Positions 34,601 through 42,971 are shown, numbered from the stretch's first letter. The stretch: 64,000 nt of DNA from Brumimicrobium sp051745635 (GCA_051745635.1 JBNJEH010000002.1:62001-126000); one strand, 5' to 3'. Notes: generated by a model from the letters alone, not told the origin. A program made the numbers and translations.

Positions 34601-35990
34601 ATATTGCTGTATAGAAATAGGCAGGTGCTTCATTAAAATGTTTTGTCGTATCGCGTCGTTCATCGCGGTAATAGAGTCCTTTCCCTTCGACGGCATACCA
34701 CAGGCGCTCGTGTTCTCCAAAAACCAGTGTAAGTCGCGTATTGTTGTCGATACCGAACGCGGGATCCCGGATAAATTTTGTGTTTTTTACTTCCCACAGT
34801 CCTTTATTCGATGCTACAAAATTCCGTCCCCCGAATTGCGTTAAACTCTTAATGGATAAGTCCTCATGCTCAGTAAAATCGGTGTCATTATAGCGGTTTC
34901 CGATGTATGTTTGACCCTCACCAACGGAAATAATAGCGTCGTAATCTTTTGTTCTGCCGATGAATGCAATATGCGTATTGCGGTAAACCTCGTTAAAGTT
35001 GATTTTTGTAAAAGGCTCGAGCGAAATTCGAAAAATACCGCTCTGTCGCGTCGTCACCCAAATATCGCGATTCCGATCGATGAAAACATCTGTGGGTCCC
35101 ACGATTTTTTCTGTGGAATTATTGACGAGTCGCACATACCTTTTACGTGATTGATCTTTGAGAATGATGTTGCCCTGATTTGTAATATATACTGATTTAT
35201 TAAACCGCTTTGCCGATTTGATCACAGTCTCATCTTTATCGGTGTATGCTCGTTTTAACTCTTCGTCGACAAAAAATTTAGGACGGAAACCATCCATCAA
35301 AATGGTTAACTCCTTATCCAGTTTTCGATTGGCCAGAACCAGGCTGTCTCCAGATTGAAAGCCGCCTACCATTTCCTCTGTCATGGAGCGATCAGTTCCC
35401 AACCAGTCGTGCAAATTCTCTACGCGCTCCTCATGAATTACAAAATTCCCCTTAGATGTGAATAAAAACAGTCCCCGATCCAGTTTTAGTGAGCCATAAT
35501 AATGCGTCTGTTCATTATACGGAAATGTTTTTCTTTCGTGAATCAGCGTGCTATCATCAAAAATAAAGACACCTCCGTCCTGTAATACGACCTGATGCTC
35601 CTCAAACTCCAGAATCAAGTGGTTTTGTCCGTATTGCGTTATATAATCGAGTTTATCGATGCGGTCATAAAACAGCGTAAAATTACTTCTGAAAAGCGTC
35701 GAAAAGAAAAGGCGGTCTTCCGCAAATGAAATAGCATTCACGTGGCGGTTCGTACGCCCCTGAATATCCTCCAGGTAATCAAACTTTTTACCGTCGAAGC
35801 GCATGAGACCCGCACCGTCTGTACCAAACCATAAATATCCGTACTTATCTTCATTGACAGTTAGTACGGAAGATAATGTCAATCCGTCCCGATGATTATA
35901 ATTTTTAAATGTATAGAGTTGTGTAAATGCATTGCAAGAAACTACCAGAAAACTGATGATAACAAATATGCGTTGCAAAGATCCGATCAT
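31662..35990 (-). CDS. Beta-propeller / Y_Y_Y / 7TM / PAS-PAS / SpoIIE phosphatase sensor
   Basis: 1442-residue membrane sensor. Residues 1-24 are a signal peptide. About 25-655 hold short repeats of the two-component regulator propeller type (YGYLWFGTDGAGLMRFDGK; RDIWVTTRQSGIFRISL). A Y_Y_Y domain follows (YKLEGLENAEWSDWS). About 737-935 carry seven hydrophobic spans. Two PAS domains follow (about 945-1045 and 1057-1170, the second ending FLGLARDITERRK), then a short coiled segment. The C-terminal PP2C/SpoIIE phosphatase (about 1200-1442) has its metal motifs: DIVSGDFYW, SDSTGHGVPGS, LFSDGYPDQFGG and TDDITVIG. Normally propeller/Y_Y_Y heads drive a histidine kinase; here output is a serine/threonine phosphatase, which usually acts on a STAS-domain anti-sigma antagonist. 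No such partner is nearby. Confidence 0.93.
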   Translation of the reverse strand: MIGSLQRIFVIISFLVVSCNAFTQLYTFKNYNHRDGLTLSSVLTVNEDKYGYLWFGTDGAGLMRFDGKKFDYLEDIQGRTNRHVNAISFAEDRLFFSTLFRSNFTLFYDRIDKLDYITQYGQNHLILEFEEHQVVLQDGGVFIFDDSTLIHERKTFPYNEQTHYYGSLKLDRGLFLFTSKGNFVIHEERVENLHDWLGTDRSMTEEMVGGFQSGDSLVLANRKLDKELTILMDGFRPKFFVDEELKRAYTDKDETVIKSAKRFNKSVYITNQGNIILKDQSRKRYVRLVNNSTEKIVGPTDVFIDRNRDIWVTTRQSGIFRISLEPFTKINFNEVYRNTHIAFIGRTKDYDAIISVGEGQTYIGNRYNDTDFTEHEDLSIKSLTQFGGRNFVASNKGLWEVKNTKFIRDPAFGIDNNTRLTLVFGEHERLWYAVEGKGLYYRDERRDTTKHFNEAPAYFYTAIFNADSSKVLFGSNNGVFEYDISSDEFKKLPQEVNGTSLGAYVGNSAQDSFGTCWFSLDEGLLGFTKSGEVKAITAQRFLPSTLIYTLNTDENGNLIVGSNKGITVIRVNAEGNPKSSNTYNQKNGFGGYETHMRSSFKTRSGTIYVGTLEGLFMIRPEYFKKNLKPVAPRIRQIKNKDFEWYDLEKNRKIFNADESNVSFQFKSINTKSSFVKYSYKLEGLENAEWSDWSAKEEVFFDNLNKGKYTFKVRSTLDEELVSDVSTFSFQVYEPFYTSKWFIIIVIGTVILANFLVLERTKSFNKKNIILSRDVGADRRMAGSILLFGAFANTAAHIFAPRLDETIEVHDLSSILLGVIVFAMFLLVTFNRRFMRYSNEILIIGFLALLGYNHLLTFLSDIHPFYFMATLIVAYVAPFVFRSLKSAIAFSFVLMLASVAAVFYLDNAVYNQYLFLVGIAVAAFLVIFMTYLRNNSLERLIFTSGVVNKGNALVVAFDGNGKISYSSENIEELLDLQKSLRGHYITELNRFQPEIKNHKKFSNIDLKEDFQEGKIFVTPLFTKNNEIVYYQWSCKEFSKDVRVILGQDVTDKINLENYYELIVRNADDLIFQTDPNGNFTFVNEKGLDVLDRKYEDLIGTSIAAVIPEKHRARVQEFYTTNFKDRKKNDYIEFPIETADGTIKWLGQNLTTLLKPGADNIVTGFLGLARDITERRKANSIIKEQNKDITASINYARRIQFNMLPRSSEFERIFQEHFILFKPKDIVSGDFYWLNEVDDKTILICSDSTGHGVPGSFMTLLGINILNQVILEAGITDPGKIFNELDARLKQVLPRDGQNRIKDGMEAVVCVFDHHTSNLMYSTAGGRFVVTDEDNDKIQVFKGQSKHIGDEARDTDFSYETQEMSLSNQQALYLFSDGYPDQFGGEKNKKLSIKKFLALLDALTPQDMQEQNEIFREHLSAWIGDEPQTDDITVIGLRGLKARK

Positions 35991-36238
35991 TTCATAAGCA
36001 GAATTAGAACGCTAAATCTACAAAAAAATATTGAAATGATAAGTGATTTTTAATCGCAATGACAAATGCCCCGCAACTTACTATCCATTCACCAATAAAA
36101 ACACTCCTAAAACCGTCAATGTCAACAACAACGAACAACCACTTTGCCATTCGACGAGCTAAATCGAGAAAGCTATGCTGCCGATCTAATGACAGCTTAA
36201 GAAAACAACAGTATTAAGAAAATCAGAACCCTGAAAAT

Positions 36239-37393
36239 TCAATTTTCTGAAGCCACGATCTGAATGATTTCCTGTACCTGACGCGCACGGTTTTTCGCCT
36301 CTTCTAAGTGATCAGCTGTAATGGTCGCATGTCCCATTTTCCGGTGGGGCTTTGTTTCTGCTTTGCCATAATTATGAACATAAACTCCCGGCATCGCCAT
36401 GACTTCTTCCAACCCTTCAAATTTCGCCTTACCTCTATATTTGGCGTGACCGAGTAAATTTACCATGACTCCGGGGCGCAGCAGCTCAGTATCACCAAGC
36501 GGCAATCCCACGACAGAACGGAGGTGTTGCTCAAACTGAGAAGTTTGGTTACATTCAATAGTATGGTGTCCACTATTGTGCGGTCGCGGTGCCACTTCGT
36601 TGACGAGCAGTTCTCCGTCCTTCGTCAGAAATAACTCTACGGCGAGTAATCCCACCATATCAAATGACTCTATCACTTTTTTTGCGAGCGCTTCTGCCCG
36701 TTTCTCGACATCCGGAGCTACATCAGCCGGAGCAAAGAGAAATTCAACGAGATTGAGATCGGGATTAAATTCGCATTCAACCAGGGGAAACGTTGCAACT
36801 TCTCCTTTTATATTTCGCGCAACAATAACCGACAATTCTTTATCAAAATCTATAGCTGTTTCAAGAAGTGAGGGCGCATCAAAACCATTCTCGATGGCCG
36901 AAACATCCGGGATACGAACGACTCCTTTTCCATCGTATCCACCAGTGCGCATTTTCTGAATTGCTGGAAACCAATCCTGCTGAGACTTTAAGTCGGCGCG
37001 GTTCTTCAGTAACGCAAAATCAGCCGTTGGAATATCGTGATCCACATAAAATTGCTTTTGTAACCCTTTATCTTTTATAATCTTCAACACACCAGGCTGG
37101 GGAAAAACCTGAACACCGCGTTCCTCGAGTACTTCGAGCGCTTCAATATTGACGTTTTCTATCTCCACAGTGAGCACATCTTTGTCCGCTCCGAATTCGA
37201 GAACATCGTCATAATTGGTAATATCGCCTTCTACGAATTCACTCGCCAATAGACCACAAGGTGCACTTTTATCCTTGTCCATGCAGTGAATAAAAACATC
37301 ATAACTCATCGCGGATTGAATCAACATTCTACCCAATTGTCCGCCACCTAAAACGCCAAGTTTATATTGCGCTCCGTACCATTTTTTTTCCAT
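36239..37393 (-). CDS. purK: 5-(carboxyamino)imidazole ribonucleotide synthase
   Basis: ATP-grasp enzyme of purine synthesis that carboxylates AIR with bicarbonate. LGVLGGGQLGRMLIQSA at the N-terminus, QKMRTGGYDGKGV in the ATP-binding loop and LVNEVAPRPHNSGHHTIE in the active site are diagnostic. I start at ATG 37393 (MEKKWYG, 384 residues); a GTG two codons upstream is less likely because a perfect promoter -7 element ends at 37399. purE is not in the window. It diverges from hpt. Confidence 0.96.
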   Translation of the reverse strand: MEKKWYGAQYKLGVLGGGQLGRMLIQSAMSYDVFIHCMDKDKSAPCGLLASEFVEGDITNYDDVLEFGADKDVLTVEIENVNIEALEVLEERGVQVFPQPGVLKIIKDKGLQKQFYVDHDIPTADFALLKNRADLKSQQDWFPAIQKMRTGGYDGKGVVRIPDVSAIENGFDAPSLLETAIDFDKELSVIVARNIKGEVATFPLVECEFNPDLNLVEFLFAPADVAPDVEKRAEALAKKVIESFDMVGLLAVELFLTKDGELLVNEVAPRPHNSGHHTIECNQTSQFEQHLRSVVGLPLGDTELLRPGVMVNLLGHAKYRGKAKFEGLEEVMAMPGVYVHNYGKAETKPHRKMGHATITADHLEEAKNRARQVQEIIQIVASEN

Positions 37394-37398
37394 GCGCA

Positions 37399-37430
37399 CA
37401 AAAATAGTGAAATCAGCCTGTGTTCGCCAA
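37399..37430 (-). promoter_or_regulatory. Candidate promoter of purK implying a leaderless mRNA
   Basis: TTG (37428-37430) is followed after 21 bases by TATTTTTG (37399-37406), a perfect -7 element, on the minus strand. Only five bases separate the element from the purK ATG, so transcription should begin at or within a base or two of the start codon. Confidence 0.55.
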
Positions 37431-37592
37431 CCATTTCTTTCCTTTTAGTTGTAAAAGCGCACTTCTCTTTTGCCATGAAATATAGAGATATCCGCTTAAA
37501 AACTTGTATTCTGTGGTCGCCAGACCCTGTAAAATGAATTGTCACGGAATAACAGGAAATATCGTTGGTTATGGTAAATCAGCGCTCTCAAG

Positions 37593-37621
37593 TTGAGTGT
37601 AGCTATAAAATATTATCTTTG
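37593..37621 (+). promoter_or_regulatory. Consensus promoter of the hpt-adk-obg operon
   Basis: TTG (37593-37595), an 18-base spacer and TATCTTTG (37614-37621) match the Bacteroidota promoter consensus. The start would lie near 37628, ahead of the GTG at 37643. This decides the hpt start, since the upstream ATG codons at 37565 and 37571 precede the transcript. Confidence 0.75.
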
Positions 37622-37642
37622 TGGTTTCAAACTTATTGCAAC

Positions 37643-38170
37643 GTGCGCATCAAAGATAAAGAGTTCGAACCTTACATATCGTCTTCAGATATTCAATCGT
37701 CTGTTCAGGTATTGGCCGATCAGATCAATGCGGATTATGCAGGAAAATCGGTAATATTTGTCGGTGTACTCAACGGCGCCTTCATGTTCGCGAGTGACCT
37801 CCTGAAGCACATCGATTTTAATTGTGAAATTTCCTTCATAAAAGTAGCTTCCTATAAAGGCACTTCGAGTACGGGCAAAGTACACGAATTGATCGGTTTG
37901 GTGAATGACATCAAAGACAAGCATGTCATTATCCTGGAGGATATTGTAGATACAGGATTGACGCTAAACAAAATCTTTTCCATGATCAATCACGATGAAC
38001 CTGCTTCTTTAGAAGTTGCATCGTTACTTTACAAGCCCGAAGCTTTTCAGGGCAAACACCCGCCAAAATACGTTGGGTTCAAAATTCCGAAAAAATTTAT
38101 TGTCGGATACGGTTTGGACTACCTCGAAGAAGGCAGGAACACAAAAGATATTTATGAATTGAAAGACTAA
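37643..38170 (+). CDS. hpt: Hypoxanthine phosphoribosyltransferase
   Basis: Salvage enzyme making IMP and GMP from hypoxanthine or guanine and PRPP. The PRPP motif is VIILEDIVDTGLTL; GVLNGAFMFASDLL and VGYGLDYLEEGRN are family features. The open frame extends upstream to 37565, but a consensus promoter ends at 37621, and relatives start at the equivalent of VRIKDKEFEP. GTG at 37643 is therefore the likely start, giving 175 residues, the usual length. adk follows after 4 bases, forming a purine-nucleotide operon with obg and PAP2. Confidence 0.93.
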   Translation: MRIKDKEFEPYISSSDIQSSVQVLADQINADYAGKSVIFVGVLNGAFMFASDLLKHIDFNCEISFIKVASYKGTSSTGKVHELIGLVNDIKDKHVIILEDIVDTGLTLNKIFSMINHDEPASLEVASLLYKPEAFQGKHPPKYVGFKIPKKFIVGYGLDYLEEGRNTKDIYELKD

Positions 38171-38174
38171 GAAA

Positions 38175-38750
38175 ATGTTAAATCTAGTATTATTCGGCCC
38201 TCCCGGAGCGGGGAAGGGCACACAGTCACAGCAAATAATTGAACACTACGGTTTAATCCACCTCTCTACCGGAGATATTTTTCGATCAAATATCGGAGCA
38301 AAAACAGAACTCGGCAATCTCGCCAAGAGCTATATCGATAAAGGTCAGTTGGTTCCGGACGAAGTGACGATCGATATGGTGAAGGCTGAAGTGGAAAAGC
38401 ATACCAACCCGAAAGGATTTATTTTTGACGGATTTCCAAGAACGCAAGTACAGGCTAAGGCACTCGATGCATACATGGAAGAAAAAAAGACCGCGATTGC
38501 AGCAATGATAGCCCTGGATGTTCCGGAGGACGAACTCAAACAGCGACTGCAAAAGCGAGCACAGGATTCCGGACGCACGGACGACGCGGATCCAAAGGTC
38601 ATTGAACAGCGCATCGAGGTATATCGGAAAGAAACGGCACCCGTCAAATCGTTCTATCAGGAGCAGGATAAGTTCCACGAGGTAGACGGAATGGGAAGCA
38701 TCGCATCGATTACTGATCGGCTGTTTTCAACCATTGAAACAATCAAATAA
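38175..38750 (+). CDS. adk: Adenylate kinase
   Basis: Converts ATP + AMP to two ADP. The P-loop is GPPGAGKGTQ at the start; STGDIFRSNI and FIFDGFPRTQVQA are the AMP-binding and Asp-Arg motifs. The 191-residue protein has the short LID form (RAQDSGRTDDADP) without a zinc site. It lies between hpt and obg, 4 and 15 bases apart. Confidence 0.97.
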   Translation: MLNLVLFGPPGAGKGTQSQQIIEHYGLIHLSTGDIFRSNIGAKTELGNLAKSYIDKGQLVPDEVTIDMVKAEVEKHTNPKGFIFDGFPRTQVQAKALDAYMEEKKTAIAAMIALDVPEDELKQRLQKRAQDSGRTDDADPKVIEQRIEVYRKETAPVKSFYQEQDKFHEVDGMGSIASITDRLFSTIETIK

Positions 38751-38765
38751 GAAGCAACATCGACC

Positions 38766-39755
38766 ATGGCCTCAGACAATTTTGTTGATTACGTTAAAAT
38801 ATTTTGTCGTTCGGGGAGTGGCGGAGCGGGTTCGCGTCACATGCGACGGGAAAAATATATCCCCAAAGGCGGTCCTGACGGTGGTGATGGTGGTCGTGGT
38901 GGGCACATCATACTGCGCGGGAATGAAAATACATGGACCCTGCTTCATTTGAAGTATCAAAAACACATCAAAGCTAAGCATGGAGGACCTGGACGGGGTA
39001 ATTTAATGACCGGTGCAGAGGGTGATGACATTATTCTCGACGTTCCAGTGGGTACCCTTGCCAGAGATGCCGAAACCAATAAAGTACTTTTCGAGATTGG
39101 CGAAAATGGCCAGGAGCACATTCTCATGAAAGGCGGTCGCGGCGGTCGCGGAAATCATCATTTTAAAACATCTACCAACCAGGCTCCTGAATATGCGCAG
39201 CCGGGTGAAGATGGAAGTGAAGCGTGGTGTGTACTCGAATTAAAAGTTCTGGCTGATGTCGGATTAGTAGGTTTTCCAAATGCTGGTAAGAGCACATTGC
39301 TTTCGGTAGTTTCTGCGGCGAAACCCGCCATTGCAAACTATCCATTTACCACGCTGCGCCCCAACCTCGGTATGGTTGAATATCGGGGTAATCAATCATT
39401 TGTTATGGCTGATATTCCGGGGATTATCGAAGGTGCTCATACGGGAAAAGGACTCGGACTGCGGTTTTTGCGCCATATTGAACGCAATGCAACATTGCTT
39501 TTTCTCATTGCTGCAGACAGTGATGACATCGCAAAAGAATACGCGATATTGTTGAAAGAGCTCGAACAATACAACCCCGAACTACTGGATAAAAGAAGGT
39601 TACTGGCGATTTCGAAATCCGATATGCTCGACGAAGAACTCATTTCAGAAATCGAACCCGACTTACCTGATATTCCGCATATATTTATCTCTTCTATCAC
39701 AGAAATGAATATTCAGGAGTTGAAAGACTTAATCTGGAAAACGCTGCAAGCATGA
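38766..39755 (+). CDS. obg: GTPase ObgE/CgtA
   Basis: Ribosome-associated GTPase needed for 50S maturation. The glycine-rich Obg domain occupies about residues 1-158 (GGPDGGDGGRGGHIIL; GGRGGRGNHHFK). The G domain has GFPNAGKSTLL, DIPGIIEGAHTGKGLG and AISKSDMLDE. At 329 residues it lacks the extra C-terminal OCT domain. Its last four bases overlap the PAP2 start (ATGA). Confidence 0.97.
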   Translation: MASDNFVDYVKIFCRSGSGGAGSRHMRREKYIPKGGPDGGDGGRGGHIILRGNENTWTLLHLKYQKHIKAKHGGPGRGNLMTGAEGDDIILDVPVGTLARDAETNKVLFEIGENGQEHILMKGGRGGRGNHHFKTSTNQAPEYAQPGEDGSEAWCVLELKVLADVGLVGFPNAGKSTLLSVVSAAKPAIANYPFTTLRPNLGMVEYRGNQSFVMADIPGIIEGAHTGKGLGLRFLRHIERNATLLFLIAADSDDIAKEYAILLKELEQYNPELLDKRRLLAISKSDMLDEELISEIEPDLPDIPHIFISSITEMNIQELKDLIWKTLQA

Positions 39756-40339
39756 TCGAGTGGCTGGAACAAATTGACCAACAACTACTCGTAGCGATTA
39801 ATGGTTGGCGCTCTCCCTTTTGGAGTGAGGTCATGTGGACCATCAGCAACAAATTCGTATGGTTCCCATTATACATTCTTTTATTCGTGCTCGTATATGT
39901 AAAGTATTCCATTCGAGCAGCAATTTTATTTACACTCTTCGGTTTCGCAGCGGTCGGGTTGGCTGACTTTACAGCAACCTATATTTTTAAGGAAGGCGTG
40001 GCACGATACAGACCATCTCATCACGAAACGTTGCAGCACCTGCTCTATTTCTATGAGATGAAACCTGGAGAACTATACAAAGGTGGACAGTATGGCTTTG
40101 TATCTGGTCATGCTACGAATTCATTCGTTATTGCGGTGATGTTTTCGCTTCGGTTGCGCGCTTCATTCAGCTGGATTGCACCAATATTATTAATCTGGGC
40201 TTGCACTGTCGCTTATAGTCGGATTTACCTCGGTGTCCACTACCCGTCTGACATTTTCGGAGGAGCGCTCTTAGGTACTTTAATTGCAATTCTGATTTAC
40301 AAGCTATATCAATTACTGCTCTCCCGCATGTCGCGCTAA
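39752..40339 (+). CDS. PAP2-type phosphatase, membrane
   Basis: 195-residue integral membrane phosphatase with about six hydrophobic segments. The three-part catalytic signature is present: KEGVARYRP, then VSGHA in place of the common PSGH, then SRIYLGVHYPSDIFGG. Likely substrates are lipid phosphates such as undecaprenyl pyrophosphate or phosphatidic acid derivatives, inferred from the family. It is the last gene of the hpt-adk-obg operon and converges with the acyltransferase gene, overlapping it by 4 bases at the stop codons, with no terminator in between. Confidence 0.92.
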   Translation: MIEWLEQIDQQLLVAINGWRSPFWSEVMWTISNKFVWFPLYILLFVLVYVKYSIRAAILFTLFGFAAVGLADFTATYIFKEGVARYRPSHHETLQHLLYFYEMKPGELYKGGQYGFVSGHATNSFVIAVMFSLRLRASFSWIAPILLIWACTVAYSRIYLGVHYPSDIFGGALLGTLIAILIYKLYQLLLSRMSR

Positions 40340-41661
40340 GCGACGGGTATAACTTCCTGAATCTTGTGCAAGAGCTTCTTTCTTTTTGTAAATACAGCGT
40401 AGTTTCCCGTATTTTGCTGCATTTTTGAACGTCTCCTGAGTTGTTTAAATCGAAGAAACCAATTGTAGGCAATAACACCGGAAAGGGGACTAATGAGAAA
40501 ATAATACATCAACCACAAACTCCACGAAGAATGTACCAAGTAGTATCCACCGAATAAAAATATGAGGTTAAAAAGCCCCACAGCTAACGCTCCAAGCATC
40601 ATTTTAACACTTCCCCAAAATACGCGTCGCTTAAAAGAACGTTCAACGAATTTTTTGACAAGCATGTACGGCAGATAATTATTCACTAATCCCAAAAGCA
40701 TGATAGGAAACAGAACAATTAAAAAAGCGCGGTCACGCCATTTACTCCACGCCCTCGTGCACACATGAAAAAGGTCGTTTTCCTCCACCTCAAGCCGATT
40801 CAATTCATCAAAATAGTCCTGTAAATCCTGTTTCAATGCTTCCAGTTTATCTTTCCGGCTATCTTCATGCTCATTCATCCAATGAGCTAATTGCTTGCTG
40901 TACTCCCAGCGCTCGAGCAGCGGAATATTTTTATCGGTGTCCGTATCGTGCATTCCTTTCCGGGTAATGCGCATAATCATCTCGTGGAGCGGCGCCCATT
41001 TTTTATTCCTCACATCTGTAATTTGAGCCCGCATGCGGCGCTCCACCTCGACCGTCAGGTCATGGATGGTTTTGTTGGGATCGCGAAGAAAATCTTCTTT
41101 GTAATTATTCAAACAAAGCGGCTCACCATTGGATATAATCAAATCACTTCCCACGCGGTTCGGATTAGAGTAATTCGCTCCAACTGCCTGAATGTAGATC
41201 GGTTTTTTCCAGTTGAGATTTTCCAGCGCTCCGAACCCAATTCGGACGGCCCCTTTTTTGACCGGTTTCAACCGGCGAATAAAAACATCATCCGTAAATC
41301 CTTCTGAAAAGATGAGTAAGCTTCGACCGTATTTCAAAACGCGGTAACATTTTTGAAATACCCGTTCATTTTTCGCTTTGGTATCTTGTCCGTCGAGTTG
41401 TCGATAAATTGGAAACATGTGCGAAGCCCACAATATAGGTTTAAGCAGTGGTGTAAATACATCGGAACGCGTCATAAAAAAAACGATCGGAGGCTGGGTA
41501 GCTGCTACCACCAAAGGATCCATAAAAGAAGCAGCATGATTACTTGTAAAAATAGTTCTCGCGAAGCGCTTTTTGGGTTTGTTGACGTTTTTCGTTCGCG
41601 GATAATAGATCCACAACGGGATTTTCAAAATATACTTGAGCAAAAAATACATCAGTCTCAT
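40336..41661 (-). CDS. Lysophospholipid acyltransferase (1-acyl-glycerol-3-phosphate acyltransferase family)
   Basis: 441-residue membrane protein with a PlsC-type domain: the catalytic NHxxxxD motif is SNHAASFMDPLVV, with substrate-binding HMFPIYRQLDG and IFSEGFTDD in place of the usual PEGTR. The C-terminal half (from about residue 300) has three or four membrane spans (AFLIVLFPIMLLGLVNNYLP; LWLMYYFLISPLSGVIAYNW), a domain layout seen in Bacteroidota homologues but not in classical PlsC. It acylates a lysolipid; the acceptor is not determined. Confidence 0.9.
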   Translation of the reverse strand: MRLMYFLLKYILKIPLWIYYPRTKNVNKPKKRFARTIFTSNHAASFMDPLVVAATQPPIVFFMTRSDVFTPLLKPILWASHMFPIYRQLDGQDTKAKNERVFQKCYRVLKYGRSLLIFSEGFTDDVFIRRLKPVKKGAVRIGFGALENLNWKKPIYIQAVGANYSNPNRVGSDLIISNGEPLCLNNYKEDFLRDPNKTIHDLTVEVERRMRAQITDVRNKKWAPLHEMIMRITRKGMHDTDTDKNIPLLERWEYSKQLAHWMNEHEDSRKDKLEALKQDLQDYFDELNRLEVEENDLFHVCTRAWSKWRDRAFLIVLFPIMLLGLVNNYLPYMLVKKFVERSFKRRVFWGSVKMMLGALAVGLFNLIFLFGGYYLVHSSWSLWLMYYFLISPLSGVIAYNWFLRFKQLRRRSKMQQNTGNYAVFTKRKKLLHKIQEVIPVA

Positions 41662-41668
41662 ACGGCTG

Positions 41669-41696
41669 CAAATCTAACACTTTTCAGGCAAATCTA
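41669..41696 (-). promoter_or_regulatory. Paired TAGATTTG elements upstream of the acyltransferase gene
   Basis: Two copies of TAGATTTG (41669-41676 and 41689-41696, minus strand), each a perfect TAnnTTTG, lie 20 bases apart, 8 and 28 bases before the acyltransferase ATG. No good TTG element stands at the right distance for either. They may be alternative promoters or a two-site operator. Confidence 0.35.
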
Positions 41697-41699
41697 TTC

Positions 41700-42971
41700 T
41701 TAGCTCACAGGATTAAAACAGAGACTACATTTATTTTGCTCTTCATAATGGATGTCAAAATCTCCTTCCAGTTGATCAATCAAAGCAGTTAGAAGCACAG
41801 CATTGACACTCGTTTCCTTATCTACGTCATAGTGTTCGAATAAATTTTCTGCTCGATCATCCGCTATTTTCAGTTTGTATTTTGCGCCGTTATCACATGG
41901 AAATATATCCAGTTTAAATTTGATTTCTTTGAGTTGGTGATCCTTAGCCCTGGCAAGCCACAAATGAATACATTCCGTAATGAACAAACCCAGGGGGACC
42001 AATGTATCCAGGTTCATGTGTTTGTACTCGACACGTTCGTCGAAGGAAACGTATATTCCTCGATACAAACTCTTTAAATAACTCATTAAGTCACGGATAT
42101 AGGACGTCGCATCCACGAGATTCATCTCCATGGTTTTATAAATATTCTGATGGATTAAAGCCATCGTCTGCACGCGATTATGGATCTCGATAAGATCTTT
42201 TGATTCCTCTTCAGATTTGTTGATGTACAATTTCAGTATGCTCGAAATGACCTGTAAATTATTGTTCACGCGATGGTGCACCTCCTGAATCAGTGTTTCC
42301 CTTTTTTCATGATGGTATTTTAATTCGCTATACTGCGAAGACAATGTTTCGATGGCGCGATCCAAATCCGAACTTTTGCGCTCCAGAATACCTTCGAGAC
42401 GGCGTTTTATTGCGGCTAACTCTTCATTTTCCTGAATCTTAACGAGTGTCCCTACCGCGATGGAGGCGAGGATTTCAAACAGCTTCACATGAAACTCATT
42501 GTAAAATCCCTTTTCTGGATGTTCACTGCTGATTACCGCATAGACCTCGTCATTGATTTTAATTGGAATTTCAATTTCCGAACCCGCCTCAATCATATCC
42601 AGAACGTAATCTTCATGCGCGGTAACATCTTCGATCAAGATAGATTCTCCGTCACGCGCCGCAATACCAGCAAAGCCCTCCCCTAAATCTAATGTGAGGC
42701 GATTGATAATAGATGAATGACCTTCTTTTTTATGACCATAAGCGGCAACCTGATTGATACACTTATTCTCCGCATCAACCTTGTAGATCACACAATCTTC
42801 GAGTCCTAAACGCGGAGTGATTTCCTCCACAATAATCTGAAAAACCGCTTGTTCCGATTTCAAATCGATGACTGCCCGACTGAAGAAATGGATAATCTCC
42901 AAAAAGGAAGAGAGCCCCTCCTGAATATGCGGTTCACGCAGATTAAGGTTATTTGTGATTTTACGTTTCAT
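41700..42971 (-). CDS. GAF domain HisKA_2-type sensor kinase-like protein with degenerate ATPase domain
   Basis: 423 residues, cytosolic. A GAF domain occupies about residues 25-180 (GEGFAGIAARDGESILIED), followed by a coiled-coil helix and a HisKA_2 phosphoacceptor domain with LIQEVHHRVNNNLQVISSIL, where the H-box histidine is intact. In the ATPase domain, PLGLFITECIHLWLARAKDH replaces the usual N box (normally with INELxxNAxKHAF), losing the key Asn. The segment KIADDRAENL lacks the DNGxG pattern. The protein may therefore be a pseudokinase or phosphotransfer partner. The start is ATG 42971, not the upstream TTG at 42980. No response regulator is adjacent. Confidence 0.88.
   Translation of the reverse strand: MKRKITNNLNLREPHIQEGLSSFLEIIHFFSRAVIDLKSEQAVFQIIVEEITPRLGLEDCVIYKVDAENKCINQVAAYGHKKEGHSSIINRLTLDLGEGFAGIAARDGESILIEDVTAHEDYVLDMIEAGSEIEIPIKINDEVYAVISSEHPEKGFYNEFHVKLFEILASIAVGTLVKIQENEELAAIKRRLEGILERKSSDLDRAIETLSSQYSELKYHHEKRETLIQEVHHRVNNNLQVISSILKLYINKSEEESKDLIEIHNRVQTMALIHQNIYKTMEMNLVDATSYIRDLMSYLKSLYRGIYVSFDERVEYKHMNLDTLVPLGLFITECIHLWLARAKDHQLKEIKFKLDIFPCDNGAKYKLKIADDRAENLFEHYDVDKETSVNAVLLTALIDQLEGDFDIHYEEQNKCSLCFNPVS

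Noticed and set aside
35991..36238. Small RNA or small gene between the sensor phosphatase and purK
   Set aside because: No consensus promoter, stable hairpin or coding frame with support could be found.
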